A stretch of 64,000 bases of DNA. Origin: Tessaracoccus rhinocerotis (GTDB lineage: Bacteria > Actinomycetota > Actinomycetes > Propionibacteriales > Propionibacteriaceae). This document shows positions 18,571-27,074 of this stretch, piece after piece. The notes under the pieces were generated by a model. That model worked only from the letters and a program-made list of their open reading frames with translations, did no database searches and was not told where the DNA came from. The stretch is from assembly GCF_007197885.1 (NCBI RefSeq), contig NZ_VKKG01000002.1:372001-436000 (forward strand), read 5' to 3'. The position numbers were made by a program, and so were the translations under genes. Position 1 is the stretch's first letter. Each line of letters starts with the position of its first letter.

Positions 18571-19646
18571 TGGTCACCGTCCTTGAAGTCTTCACTCGAG
18601 TCGCGCTCGAAGTAGCTGGGGCCCACGGGCACCGTGAAGTCGCTCTGCGCGACGAGGTAGCCGTCGCTGCTGACCTTGATCGGCAGCTGGGGCAGGGAGC
18701 GGGCCGCGGGGCCGAATACCACCACGCCGGAGTTGCCGAGGTCGAACGTCGACTGGTGGCACGGGCACAGCAGGTGGTGGGTCTGGCGCTCCCACAGGCT
18801 GATGGGGCAGCCGACGTGGGTGCAGATCTTGGAGTAGGCGAGGATGCCGCTGACGTGCCAGTCCTTGCGGGAGTCCGGGATCTTGATCGACTCCGGGTCC
18901 ATCCGGACGATGACGAGGGAGGACTTGGCCTTCTCGACCTGGAACGCGGAGCCGTGGAACTGCTTCAGGTTCTCGGGCTGCGCGTTGACGAGCTGCCCGA
19001 TCTCGAGGTGCTCGGGACGGATGGGCCGCCACGTCTCGTCGTTGACGAGCTTGACGCCCTCGGCCCAGATGGTGCGCTCGATGGTCTCGGCGCGCTTGCT
19101 GCGGGTGGGCCACGGGCCCATGTCGGCCAGCAGGACGACGGCCGGGAGCACCGCGAACCCGAGGGCGCCGGCGAGGGCGCCGCCGATGAGCTTGCGACGG
19201 CCGAGTCCGGACTGCTTGGCGCCGGCCTCCCACTCCTCGACGAAGACCGCACGGTCCTCCTCGCTCGAGGCGGCGGAGTGGCGCATCTCAACGCTCTCCT
19301 CGTCGCCCATGATCACGCGGGCCCACTGGATCAGCGCGAGCCCGATCAGCAGCACCGCGAGGCCGGAGGTGAGACCGAGCCAGAAGTTCTGTGCGTTGGC
19401 GGTGAGGAAGTGCACCTCGCCGAAGCGGACGTCCAGCAGCAGGTCGTTCGGGACGGCGAAGTAGACCACCAGGAACGCGATGGCCAGCAGCGGGACTGCG
19501 GCCAGCATGCCGACGACGGCGGCGTAGGCGCGGTTGCCCGCGGCCTCGTTGGCGTCGGTGTAGCGCTCGACGTGCTCCTCCAGTCCGGGGTTCGGCACCG
19601 AGTGGCCCAGGTCGGGGTCCTTGACGGGCAGGTTGTCGTGGCTCAT
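18567..19646 (-). CDS. qcrA: Rieske iron-sulfur subunit of the bc1 complex
   Basis: 359 aa. Three membrane helices (about residues 41-63, 91-112, 155-175), the actinobacterial pattern rather than the usual one, then the Rieske domain with CTHVGC (C275, H277, disulfide C280) and CPCH (C294, disulfide C296, H297). The ATG overlaps the qcrC stop (ATGA). It passes electrons from menaquinol to the diheme cytochrome QcrC. Confidence 0.95.
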   Translation of the reverse strand: MSHDNLPVKDPDLGHSVPNPGLEEHVERYTDANEAAGNRAYAAVVGMLAAVPLLAIAFLVVYFAVPNDLLLDVRFGEVHFLTANAQNFWLGLTSGLAVLLIGLALIQWARVIMGDEESVEMRHSAASSEEDRAVFVEEWEAGAKQSGLGRRKLIGGALAGALGFAVLPAVVLLADMGPWPTRSKRAETIERTIWAEGVKLVNDETWRPIRPEHLEIGQLVNAQPENLKQFHGSAFQVEKAKSSLVIVRMDPESIKIPDSRKDWHVSGILAYSKICTHVGCPISLWERQTHHLLCPCHQSTFDLGNSGVVVFGPAARSLPQLPIKVSSDGYLVAQSDFTVPVGPSYFERDSSEDFKDGDQ

Positions 19647-20443
19647 CGGGCTCGGGCCCCCTTCTTGGCGATCCAGCCGCCGACGATGATCAGGCCGCCG
19701 ATGCCGACGATGAAGATCCAGAATCCCTCGGAGACCGGGCCGTTGCTGCCGATGGGCTGGCCGCCGTATGTGGGGGCGTCCTGCTGGGCGTCGATGAACC
19801 CGATGATCTTGCGGACGTCCTCGTCGTGCAGCACGTCCTTGGAGAACACGGGCATCTGCTGGGGCCCGGTGCGCATGGCCTCCCAGATGTGCACGTCCTC
19901 GGTCTCGAAGAGCGAGGGTGCGTACTTGCCGTTCGGCAGGGCGCCGCCGCCGCCGACGATGCCGTGGCAGGCGGAGCAGTTGGCGCGGAACAGGGCGCCG
20001 CCCTGGGCGACCTCCTCAGCGGTGAGGCCCTCGGGGGAGTACTGGTCCTCCTGCGGGACCTCCGGTCCGGTGCCCAGCGAGGCGACGTAGGCGGCCACGG
20101 CGTCGATCTGCTCCTGGGAGTAGATGACGGGGCGTGCGGGGATCTGGACCTCGGGGCGGGCGGCGGGCATGCGTCCGGTGCCCATCTGGAAGTCGACGGA
20201 CGCCGCGCCCACGCCGATCAGGCTGGGGCCCTGGGTGGTGCCCTCGCCGTTGAGGCCGTGGCAGGAGGAGCAGCTGACGTCGAAGAGGGCCTTGCCCTCC
20301 TCGATCTGCTGGGTCATCTCCGTCTCGGCGGAGGTCTGCTGGGGGGCGACGAACGAGTAGCCGAGCCCGACGGCCAGTAGCGCCAGCACGAGCAGCAGCG
20401 GCTTCGCCGCCGAGTGCTTGCGTCGCTTGGACAAAAACTTCAC
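19643..20443 (-). CDS. qcrC: Diheme cytochrome c subunit of the bc1 complex
   Basis: 266 aa. An N-terminal signal anchor, two cytochrome c domains each with a CxxCH heme site (CSSCH 58-62, CSACH 156-160) and a C-terminal membrane span followed by KKGARAR. The GTG start at 20443 has AGGAGAACATC before it. The covalent diheme subunit replaces a soluble cytochrome c and delivers electrons directly to the oxidase. Confidence 0.95.
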   Translation of the reverse strand: MKFLSKRRKHSAAKPLLLVLALLAVGLGYSFVAPQQTSAETEMTQQIEEGKALFDVSCSSCHGLNGEGTTQGPSLIGVGAASVDFQMGTGRMPAARPEVQIPARPVIYSQEQIDAVAAYVASLGTGPEVPQEDQYSPEGLTAEEVAQGGALFRANCSACHGIVGGGGALPNGKYAPSLFETEDVHIWEAMRTGPQQMPVFSKDVLHDEDVRKIIGFIDAQQDAPTYGGQPIGSNGPVSEGFWIFIVGIGGLIIVGGWIAKKGARAR

Positions 20444-20469
20444 GATGTTCTCCTGGTTGTCTCTCGGGC

Positions 20470-21177
20470 TCAGCGGAGGAAGTAGAGGACGCCGAACAGG
20501 ACGATCCAGACCACGTCGACGAAGTGCCAGTAGTAGCTGACGACGTGTGCGGAGACGGTCTGCTCGTGGGTGTGGGTCCGCGTCATGTACGAACGTGCCA
20601 GAACGAAGAGGAAGGCGATCAGGCCGCCGATGACATGGAGGCCGTGGAAACCGGTGGCGAGGAAGAAGATGGACCAGTAGACGTTGGTCGAGATGAAGAA
20701 GCCCTCGCTGAACAGCGTGAAGTACTCCCACACCTGGCCCGCGACGAACGCGGAGCCCAGGACGAAGGTGATGGTGAACGCCTGCCGCATCCCCCACTTG
20801 AGCGGGTTCAGCCAGGGGCCGTTCACGCGGCCGCGCTCGGCGGCGTTCGCGCCGATCTGGCAGGTGAACGAGCTGAGCACCAGGATCGCGGTGTTGATGC
20901 TGCCGAAGGGCACGTCGAGGTGCGTGGTCATCGAGTCCCACAGGCTGACGCCGTCGCCGGCCTGCTGCGTCGTGACGTTGCGGATCCAGAAGTAGGCCGC
21001 GAACAGGGCGGCGAAGAACATGAGTTCACTGGCGAGCCAGATCATGACGCCGACGCTCAAGGTGTCGGGGCGCCCCTTGGGCTTGTTGAGGCGGGACGGT
21101 GCGATGGGGTGGATCGCGTCCGTCGGGACCTCAATGGGTGTTGTCAAAGTCTCATGTTTGCTGGCCACGCGCCCCAT
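20470..21177 (-). CDS. ctaE: Cytochrome c oxidase subunit III
   Basis: 235 aa with about five membrane spans and conserved subunit III features: the carboxylate in WLASELMFFAALFAAYF, the GFHGLHVIGG segment and HFVDVVWIVLFGVLYF at the C-terminus. It heads ctaE-qcrC-qcrA-qcrB, so the oxidase subunit is co-expressed with the bcc complex. The start is uncertain: ATG at 21177 has no clear SD, and a GTG at 21168 is in frame three codons later. Confidence 0.92.
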   Translation of the reverse strand: MGRVASKHETLTTPIEVPTDAIHPIAPSRLNKPKGRPDTLSVGVMIWLASELMFFAALFAAYFWIRNVTTQQAGDGVSLWDSMTTHLDVPFGSINTAILVLSSFTCQIGANAAERGRVNGPWLNPLKWGMRQAFTITFVLGSAFVAGQVWEYFTLFSEGFFISTNVYWSIFFLATGFHGLHVIGGLIAFLFVLARSYMTRTHTHEQTVSAHVVSYYWHFVDVVWIVLFGVLYFLR

Positions 21178-21351
21178 TATGGCCGCAAACGCCCCGGTAT
21201 GCACAAGGTAGAACGGTTGTGTCCGTACACCACCTGTGGTACCGGGTGCCGACCGGGGTGCCCTAAGGCCTCTCGTGGCCCCATGGCACGAGGTTGGCTA
21301 CGATTCGTTCCAGGTGCAAAGGTAGCGATACCGCGGATCGCGGTGGCGAGG

Positions 21352-21777
21352 ATGGCGAAAGACATGAGTGACGACCGAGACACCCTGAAGGTGCTCCTGT
21401 TCTCCGACGACCGGACGGTTCGTGAGGACATCCGACTCACGCTCGGACGCAAGGTGGCCCGGGACCTCCCCGAGATCGAGGTGTTCGAGGTCGCGACCGG
21501 ACCCGCGCTGCTGCGCACCCTGGACGCGGGCGGCACCGACTACTCGCTGATCATCATGGACGGCGACGCGCAGCCCGAGGGTGGCTACGGCCTGGCGCAC
21601 CAGGTGAAGAACGAGTACGTGGACTGCCCGCCCGTCCTGCTCCTGATCCGCCGCGTCGCCGACGCCTGGCTCGGGACCTGGACCCAGGCCGAGGCGCTCT
21701 CCCCGTTCCCCGTGGACCCGATGCGCCTCCCCGAGCAGGTTGCCGAGCTGCTGCGCGGCAAGGTCGTCGCCCCGTGA
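21352..21777 (+). CDS. Stand-alone degenerate receiver-domain protein
   Basis: About 141 aa. The fold pattern is a CheY-like receiver: acidic pair in LLFSDDRTVRED and an Asp in LIIMDGDAQP at the phospho-acceptor position. The conserved Thr/Ser (here VLLLIRR) and the Lys before Pro-Phe (here LSPFPVDP) are missing, and there is no output domain. Possible starts: ATG 21352, ATG 21364, GTG 21343. TACGAT at 21299-21304 could be its -10. The stop overlaps the trpD start (GTGA), so it is co-expressed with tryptophan synthesis. Role unknown; phosphorylation is not assured. Confidence 0.7.
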   Translation: MAKDMSDDRDTLKVLLFSDDRTVREDIRLTLGRKVARDLPEIEVFEVATGPALLRTLDAGGTDYSLIIMDGDAQPEGGYGLAHQVKNEYVDCPPVLLLIRRVADAWLGTWTQAEALSPFPVDPMRLPEQVAELLRGKVVAP

Positions 21778-22808
21778 GTTTCTCGTGGCCCGACATCCTC
21801 ACCGGACTCGTCCGGAGCGAGGGGCTCGAGGCCGAGGCCGCCGAGTGGGCGCTGAACGAGATCTTCAACGGCCGTGCCAGTGAGGTCCAACTCGCGGCCC
21901 TGCTCGTCGCGCTGCGCGCCAAGGGCGAGACCGAGGACGAGATCTCGGGCCTGTCCGCCGCGATGCTCGCCAACGCCACACCGATCCTCCTCGACGACGA
22001 GGCCGTGGACGTCGTCGGCACCGGCGGGGACCGTGCAAACACCGTGAACATCTCGACCATGTCCGCGATCGTCGCCGCCGCGGCGGGCGCGAAGGTGGTC
22101 AAGCACGGCAGCCGCGCCGCGTCGTCGCAGGCCGGGACCGCCGACACCCTCGAGGCACTCGGGGTCAACATCATGCTCGAGCCCTCCCGCCAGGCCGCGG
22201 TGCTCGACGAGGCCGGCATCGTGTTCCTGTTCGCGCAGCTCTACCACCCGGCGATGAAGAACGTCTCCGGCGTGCGCAAGCAACTGGCGATCCAGACCAC
22301 CTTCAACTTCCTGGGCCCCCTGTCCAACCCGGCCCGTCCCAGGGCCATGGCGCTCGGGGTTGCCAATGACGACATCGCCCCCGTGATCGCACGGGTGCTC
22401 GCCGGCCGCGGTGTGCGCGGCCTCGTGTTCCGCGGCTTCGACGGACTGGACGAGCTGACCACCACGTCGCCCTCCGACGTGTGGCTGGTCACCGACGGAC
22501 GCGTCCACCGCACCACGCTCGATCCGCTCGACCTGGGCCTGCAGCCCTCCGCGCCGGCGGACCTGACCGGCGGCCCGGCCGAGCACAACGCCCAGGTGGT
22601 CCGTGATCTCGTGGCAGGCAAGTCGGGCCCGGTGCGGGACATCGTTGTGCTGAACGCGGCCGCCGCGCTGCTGGCCTACCGCGGGGTGAGCCCCGTACTG
22701 GACCTGGTGGAGCAGCTGCGCGAGACCATGACCGACGTCCGGAGCGCTATCGACTCGGGTGCCGCCGAGGCGCTGCTGGGCAAGTGGGTGGAGATCACCA
22801 ACCGCTGA
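21774..22808 (+). CDS. trpD: Anthranilate phosphoribosyltransferase
   Basis: 344 aa, normal length. The PRPP-binding GTGGD (82-86), the NISTMSAIVAAAAGAKVVKHG segment and the SSQAGTADTLEALG region are all present. It joins anthranilate to PRPP in tryptophan synthesis. The GTG start overlaps the stop of the degenerate receiver gene. No other trp gene is in the window, so trpD is separated from any trp operon, as is common in actinobacteria. Its tail overlaps the convergent prepilin peptidase gene by 14 nt. Confidence 0.95.
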   Translation: MSFSWPDILTGLVRSEGLEAEAAEWALNEIFNGRASEVQLAALLVALRAKGETEDEISGLSAAMLANATPILLDDEAVDVVGTGGDRANTVNISTMSAIVAAAAGAKVVKHGSRAASSQAGTADTLEALGVNIMLEPSRQAAVLDEAGIVFLFAQLYHPAMKNVSGVRKQLAIQTTFNFLGPLSNPARPRAMALGVANDDIAPVIARVLAGRGVRGLVFRGFDGLDELTTTSPSDVWLVTDGRVHRTTLDPLDLGLQPSAPADLTGGPAEHNAQVVRDLVAGKSGPVRDIVVLNAAAALLAYRGVSPVLDLVEQLRETMTDVRSAIDSGAAEALLGKWVEITNR

Positions 22809-23451
22809 GCCACGTCGCCAGCACGGGGCCGAGCCACAGCGCAGGCCCGTACGGGAAGTGCGCCGGGCCACCGCGGCGACGGTTGCCGACGGTGTGGGCC
22901 ACAGCCCACAGGGCTCCCACCGAAGTGCCTGCCAGGATGCTGGTGAGCCAGTGCTGCGGACCCGACGAACCGGCGACGACGCCCACGATGGCCGCCAGCC
23001 GCACGTCCCCATAGCCGAACCCGGTGCCGAGCCGCCACACCATGTGGAACAGCCCGAGTGCCGCGAGTCCGCCCGCCAGCCCGGCGAGCGCGGCGCGCCA
23101 GTCCGTGGTCCCGAGCGCGATCAGCCCGAGGAGTACCTGCGCCAGGCACAACTGGTTCAGCCTGCGGGGCAGCCAAGTGGTGCGCAGGTCCACCCACACC
23201 AGCGCTGCGCCGGCGCCCAGGTAGGCGGTCCACAAGAGCAGGCGCGGCTCGCCGGCGCCGGGCAGCACCAAAGTCGCGGCGAGGAGGGCGAGGACAGCGG
23301 CTCCGAGCACGTCGCGCGCGCCGGCCAGGGCGCCGTAGTCGGGGGCAGTCTCGCCCTCGTCGAGATGCGGCGCGGGGAGCCTTGGGACCACGAACCGCTG
23401 GTGCAGGGCGGCGGAGGCCGTCGCGGCGGCTGCGGCCAGGACCCAGATCAT
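22795..23451 (-). CDS. A24 prepilin peptidase-like protein without methylase domain
   Basis: 218 aa, about six membrane spans. The two aspartates of A24 peptidases are visible: D in ALVWVDLRTTWLPRRLN and the GxGD-type GFGYGDVRLA. The N-terminal cytosolic methyltransferase domain of full PilD is absent, as in TadV/CpaA-type and other short actinobacterial homologues. No pilin or Tad gene is nearby, so its substrate is unknown. ATG at 23451 follows TAGCCT by 6 nt. Confidence 0.8.
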   Translation of the reverse strand: MIWVLAAAAATASAALHQRFVVPRLPAPHLDEGETAPDYGALAGARDVLGAAVLALLAATLVLPGAGEPRLLLWTAYLGAGAALVWVDLRTTWLPRRLNQLCLAQVLLGLIALGTTDWRAALAGLAGGLAALGLFHMVWRLGTGFGYGDVRLAAIVGVVAGSSGPQHWLTSILAGTSVGALWAVAHTVGNRRRGGPAHFPYGPALWLGPVLATWLSGW

Positions 23452-23457
23452 GGCGCG

Positions 23458-23463
23458 AGGCTA
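23458..23463 (-). promoter_or_regulatory. Leaderless -10 (TAGCCT) of the prepilin peptidase gene
   Basis: TAGCCT on the minus strand, 6 nt before the ATG at 23451; no SD is present. Confidence 0.45.
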
Positions 23464-23523
23464 TCGGCGCACCGGTCCGCTGCGCAGCGGTGGCCGGCTG
23501 CCTGTGGAAAAGTGCAGGGAATG

Positions 23524-23561
23524 CCAGAGGCGCCCACCGGGATCTCGGTGGGCGCCTCTGG
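23524..23561 (-). terminator. Terminator after the sunset-domain gene
   Basis: CCAGAGGCGCCCACCG and CGGTGGGCGCCTCTGG form a perfect 16-bp stem with a 6-nt loop, 10 nt past the stop at 23571. There is no long T run. Confidence 0.75.
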
Positions 23562-23570
23562 CGGAATGGG

Positions 23571-24506
23571 TCAGCGCTGGGCCTTGGTGAAACCGGCGGC
23601 CTGGGCTGCCTCCTCGGAGTTGAACCAGACCTCGGCGATGGTGCGCTCGTACCCGCCGGAGCCGGCGAGGTGGTACTTCTTGGAGCGCTCGTTGCCCTTG
23701 ATGGCGAAGCCCTCGGGCGGGTTGCTCCCGACGTAGGCGCCCTCACCGTACTCGGGAGTGGCAGTCGCGTCGGTCGACTCCGTGGTGGGAGCGTCCTCTG
23801 CGGCGGTGGCCGTCTCGTCGACGGCTTCCGTGGCGGTCTCCTCGTCGACGGGCGAGCCGTCGGTGGGGGCGTCGGTGGCCGTGCTCGGAGTGGCCTCCTC
23901 GTCGCGCATGCGCGCGGCCGTCGCGAAGCTGTCGTTGTTGTTCACGTAGGCCTTGGAGGGCTCGTGGGCGGTCCAGCCGTCGTCCTTGGGGGTCAGGAAG
24001 TGACGGACGGCGGCCACCGCGCCCGCGACGATGGCGCCGATGGCGACGACCTTCCCGAATGCCTTGAGCTTTCCGCCCTTCTTCTTCGGCTCGAGTTCGC
24101 CCTTGAGGGCAAGGGCCGCGGCCTCGCCGCGCTTGCCGGCCTCGACGAGGGCGGGGTGTTCGGCGACGTCGTGCAGCATCGTCTGCAGGCGGGGGAGCAG
24201 GTCGTCGGAGACCTTGTCCTTGGCGGCCTCGACTGCCGGCGCGACCTTGTCCAGGGCGTCGCGGATGTGCGGCTCCCAGGAGTCCAGCCTCTTCGAGGCG
24301 TAGTCGGCGGCGCGGACCCCAGCGTCCCTGGCGGCCGGGACGGCCCGCTTCTGGGCCTCGTCGATGATGCCCGCAGCAACCTTCTGGGCCTCGCCCAGGA
24401 ACTCGGATGCGCGCGCGATTCCATCGTCGAGGACCTTCTGGCCGGCGTCGGCGGTGGTGGCGGCGGCTTCTGCGGCGGCCTTCTTGAGCTCTCGTGTCTT
24501 GTTCAC
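23571..24506 (-). CDS. Helical protein with C-terminal sunset domain
   Basis: 311 aa. GTG at 24506 with GGAGG upstream. Residues 1-145 are Ala/Lys/Asp-rich amphipathic helices ([22 protein letters not shown]) resembling LEA-like or phasin-like proteins. A short hydrophobic segment follows ([19 protein letters not shown], about 150-170), then an acidic, Thr/Ala/Glu-rich linker. The last about 45 residues ([21 protein letters not shown]...[15 protein letters not shown]) match the sunset domain, a small module with a YHxxGxxxYxxTxAExWF pattern. Probably membrane-associated; the function of the whole is unknown. Confidence 0.72.
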   Translation of the reverse strand: MNKTRELKKAAAEAAATTADAGQKVLDDGIARASEFLGEAQKVAAGIIDEAQKRAVPAARDAGVRAADYASKRLDSWEPHIRDALDKVAPAVEAAKDKVSDDLLPRLQTMLHDVAEHPALVEAGKRGEAAALALKGELEPKKKGGKLKAFGKVVAIGAIVAGAVAAVRHFLTPKDDGWTAHEPSKAYVNNNDSFATAARMRDEEATPSTATDAPTDGSPVDEETATEAVDETATAAEDAPTTESTDATATPEYGEGAYVGSNPPEGFAIKGNERSKKYHLAGSGGYERTIAEVWFNSEEAAQAAGFTKAQR

Positions 24507-24634
24507 GATTTCCTCCAATTGGTTTGGCTCGTGGTCGAGCGTCTACCACGCTACCGCGTCGTGGGTTCCCGACATGGCAATTTGGGCCGCACCCAGTAGG
24601 TTGGCCGGACAAGACCTCCAACGAAAGGACGAGA

Positions 24635-25144
24635 ATGAGCACCGCGACCCTCCACACCACCGTGGGCGACATCGTCATGGAACTGTTCGACGACCAGGCG
24701 CCCGTCACCGTCGCCAACTTCACCGGACTGGCAGGCGGCACCAAGGAGTACCGCGACGCCGAGACCGGTGAGACCAAGACCGGGAACTTCTACGACGGAA
24801 TCAAGTTCCACCGTGTCATCGACGGCTTCATGGTGCAGACCGGCTGCCCGCTCGGCACCGGTACCGGCAACCCCGGCTACCAGTTCGCCGACGAGTTCCA
24901 CCCCGAGCTGAGCTACGACCGCCCGTACCTGCTCGGGATGGCCAACGCCGGCCCCGGCACCAACGGTTCGCAGTTCTTCATCACAGTCGTCCCCACCCCG
25001 CACCTGAACCGTCGCCACACCATCTTCGGTGAGGTCAAGGACGAGGAGAGCCGCAAGGTGGTGGATGCGATCGCCGAGACCGAGACCGACTTCCGTGACC
25101 GTCCCACCACTGACATTGTGATCAAGTCCGTCACCCTGTCCTGA
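24635..25144 (+). CDS. ppiA: Cyclophilin-type peptidyl-prolyl cis-trans isomerase
   Basis: 169 aa, a bare cyclophilin domain with [15 protein letters not shown] (catalytic Arg and Phe/Met/Gln region), GSQFFIT and HTIFGEV. There is no signal peptide, so it acts in the cytoplasm as a folding helper. ATG at 24635 follows AAAGGACGAGA. TAGGTT at 24597-24602 may be the -10. It overlaps the tail of the convergent exonuclease gene by 14 nt. Confidence 0.95.
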   Translation: MSTATLHTTVGDIVMELFDDQAPVTVANFTGLAGGTKEYRDAETGETKTGNFYDGIKFHRVIDGFMVQTGCPLGTGTGNPGYQFADEFHPELSYDRPYLLGMANAGPGTNGSQFFITVVPTPHLNRRHTIFGEVKDEESRKVVDAIAETETDFRDRPTTDIVIKSVTLS

Positions 25145-26924
25145 CCCTGTGCCGACGGCGGCCGGCCCGGTGGTCGTCCGCCAGTTCGGGCGGGAACGCC
25201 AGGTCCAGCGCCGGGGCCCTCCTGCCGATCAACTCTGCGGTGAGGGCCTCGGGCTCCAGGCCCGCGTGCAGGGGCCAGGACCACTCGCCGTCGACGGACA
25301 GCAGCCGCACGCCGTCGGATTCCAGCCAGGCCGCGATCCGCTCCGCCTCCTCGACGCTGCCTGCGGGGATTCCCCCGTCCGGTTGCAGCACGGTCTCGGA
25401 GACCCCCGCCAGTTCCCGTGCGACCTCCCGGACCTCGCTGGTGGTGGCCGTGGCCGCGCCGGCCAGCTTCCCGAACCGGATGACATGGATGGCCCAGCCC
25501 GTGCCCTCCCGGGCCGTGGCCACGATCTCCCGGCAGGCCGCCAGCGAGCGGAGCCGGTGGTGGCGCACCGAGGTCCGGTAGAAGGCCTTCAACCGCTCGG
25601 TGACCGCGGCGGCCTCCTCGAAGCGCTCCTCCTGCGTGAGCCTGCCGAGCCGTTCCCTGACCGAGCGGAGCACGGGCCGCACGTCGAGCGCCCACGCGCG
25701 GCGCACCTCCTCCACCACCGCTGCGTAGCGCTGCGCGCCGTCGCCCAGCTCGCACGGTGCCAGGCACCTGCCCATCTCCGCCAGCGCGCAGGACTGGGAG
25801 GGCCTCGTTGCCGAGAGCCGACCCCCACACTGCCGCAGCGGGTACGCCTCGTGGATGGCCATGGCCGCCTCCTGGGCGGCCTCGGTGGAGCTGAAGGGCC
25901 CCCAGAACGTCCCCTTCCCGGTCACCTTGCGCACCACCGACAGGCGGGGGAAGGCCTCGTCGGTCAGTTTCAGCCACTGGAGCTTCTTCTGGTTCCTGGA
26001 GCGCCGGTTGTAGCGCGGTGCATGCGCGGCGATCATCCGCAGCTCCCGCACCTCGGCCTCCAGGTGCGTCGAGCAGCGCAGGAACCGTAGCCCGGTGGCG
26101 ACGCGCACCATCTCGTGGATGCGTCCGCGCTGCTCGGAGGCAGAGAAGTAGCTGCGGACCCGGGCGCGCAGGTTGTTCGACTTGCCCACGTAGAGCACCT
26201 CCGAGCGCCGCGTGCCGTCGGCGTCGGGCCCGTCGTGCAGGAACCAGTAGACGCCGGGCCCTTCGGGGGCCTCCTTCGCCCACACGCGCTTCGCCCTGCG
26301 GTCCGGCGACACCCGGGCGGTGAGCTCACCGAGGTCCTCGAGGGTGTGCACACCCAGGTTCCCGACCCGCTCGAGCAGCCCGTGGAGCACGTCGACGGTG
26401 GCGCGCGCGTCGCTGAGTGCCCGGTGGTTGGGCACCGTGGTGGCGTTGAAGTGTGCGGCCAGCGTGGCGAGCTTGCAGTTGCGGACCTCCTCCTTGAGCA
26501 GTACCTGACGGGCGAGCGTCACGGTGTCAACCACCGTCGGACGTCGCCATGGCATGCCGAGCTCCTGGTGGGCGCGCTGGATGAATCCGACGTCGAACGG
26601 GGCGTTGTGGGCCACCAGCACGCAGCCGGCCGCGAACTCGGCAAAGGGAGGCATGGCCTGCGACAGGCGCGGCGCGTCGGCCACCATCAGGTCCGTGATG
26701 CCGGTCAGGACCTGGATCATGGGCGGGATGGGGCCGTGCGGGCGCACCAGGGTCTGGAACTCCCCGACGATCTCCCCGCCGCGGACCTTGACGGCGCCGA
26801 TCTCCGTGATGGCGGAGTCCTTCCCGCCCCCCGTGGTCTCGAGGTCCACGACGCAGAACGTCACCTGGGACAGGTGCGTGCCAAGTTCCTCGAACGACGG
26901 CTGCTGCGGCTGGGAGTCATGCAT
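25131..26924 (-). CDS. DEDDh exonuclease fused to a UvrC-like GIY-YIG region
   Basis: 597 aa. Residues about 20-185 form a DnaQ-type 3'-5' exonuclease: VVDLETTGG (Asp/Glu), HNAPFDVGF (Asp), [15 protein letters not shown] (His/Asp). From about 210 there is a GIY-YIG nuclease domain ([10 protein letters not shown] ... [19 protein letters not shown]) followed by the UvrC/Cho-like Cys-containing part ([16 protein letters not shown]) and a UVR-like segment. This is the known actinobacterial DEDD exonuclease/UvrC fusion, distinct from the excinuclease UvrC. A repair role is inferred. ATG at 26924 is set by TAGGGT 7 nt upstream. Confidence 0.85.
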   Translation of the reverse strand: MHDSQPQQPSFEELGTHLSQVTFCVVDLETTGGGKDSAITEIGAVKVRGGEIVGEFQTLVRPHGPIPPMIQVLTGITDLMVADAPRLSQAMPPFAEFAAGCVLVAHNAPFDVGFIQRAHQELGMPWRRPTVVDTVTLARQVLLKEEVRNCKLATLAAHFNATTVPNHRALSDARATVDVLHGLLERVGNLGVHTLEDLGELTARVSPDRRAKRVWAKEAPEGPGVYWFLHDGPDADGTRRSEVLYVGKSNNLRARVRSYFSASEQRGRIHEMVRVATGLRFLRCSTHLEAEVRELRMIAAHAPRYNRRSRNQKKLQWLKLTDEAFPRLSVVRKVTGKGTFWGPFSSTEAAQEAAMAIHEAYPLRQCGGRLSATRPSQSCALAEMGRCLAPCELGDGAQRYAAVVEEVRRAWALDVRPVLRSVRERLGRLTQEERFEEAAAVTERLKAFYRTSVRHHRLRSLAACREIVATAREGTGWAIHVIRFGKLAGAATATTSEVREVARELAGVSETVLQPDGGIPAGSVEEAERIAAWLESDGVRLLSVDGEWSWPLHAGLEPEALTAELIGRRAPALDLAFPPELADDHRAGRRRHRVRTG

Positions 26925-26931
26925 GCCAGGG

Positions 26932-26937
26932 ACCCTA
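26932..26937 (-). promoter_or_regulatory. Leaderless -10 (TAGGGT) of the exonuclease fusion
   Basis: TAGGGT on the minus strand ends exactly 7 nt before the ATG at 26924. Confidence 0.5.
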
Positions 26938-26992
26938 TGCACGCCCACTGACAATGCCGGCCGGGGATGCCCGGCGTCTTGTGCGCCACCCA

Positions 26993-27021
26993 TTTACGTG
27001 GGAGGACTTCGGACGTAACGT
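26993..27021 (+). promoter_or_regulatory. Sigma-70-type promoter of the ScyD/E-like gene
   Basis: TTTACG (26993-26998), 17-nt spacer, TAACGT (27016-27021). Three ACGT tetramers fall in this stretch and could be part of a regulator site. Confidence 0.45.
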
Positions 27022-27074
27022 GATCAGGTGCGACGGGGCACAGGGCCCCGGCGCCGGAGAACACAGGGGGAACC

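Noticed and set aside
21225-21245. ACCAC-CT-GTGGT palindrome between ctaE and the receiver gene
   Set aside because: Too short (5-bp arms) and not positioned on a convincing promoter.
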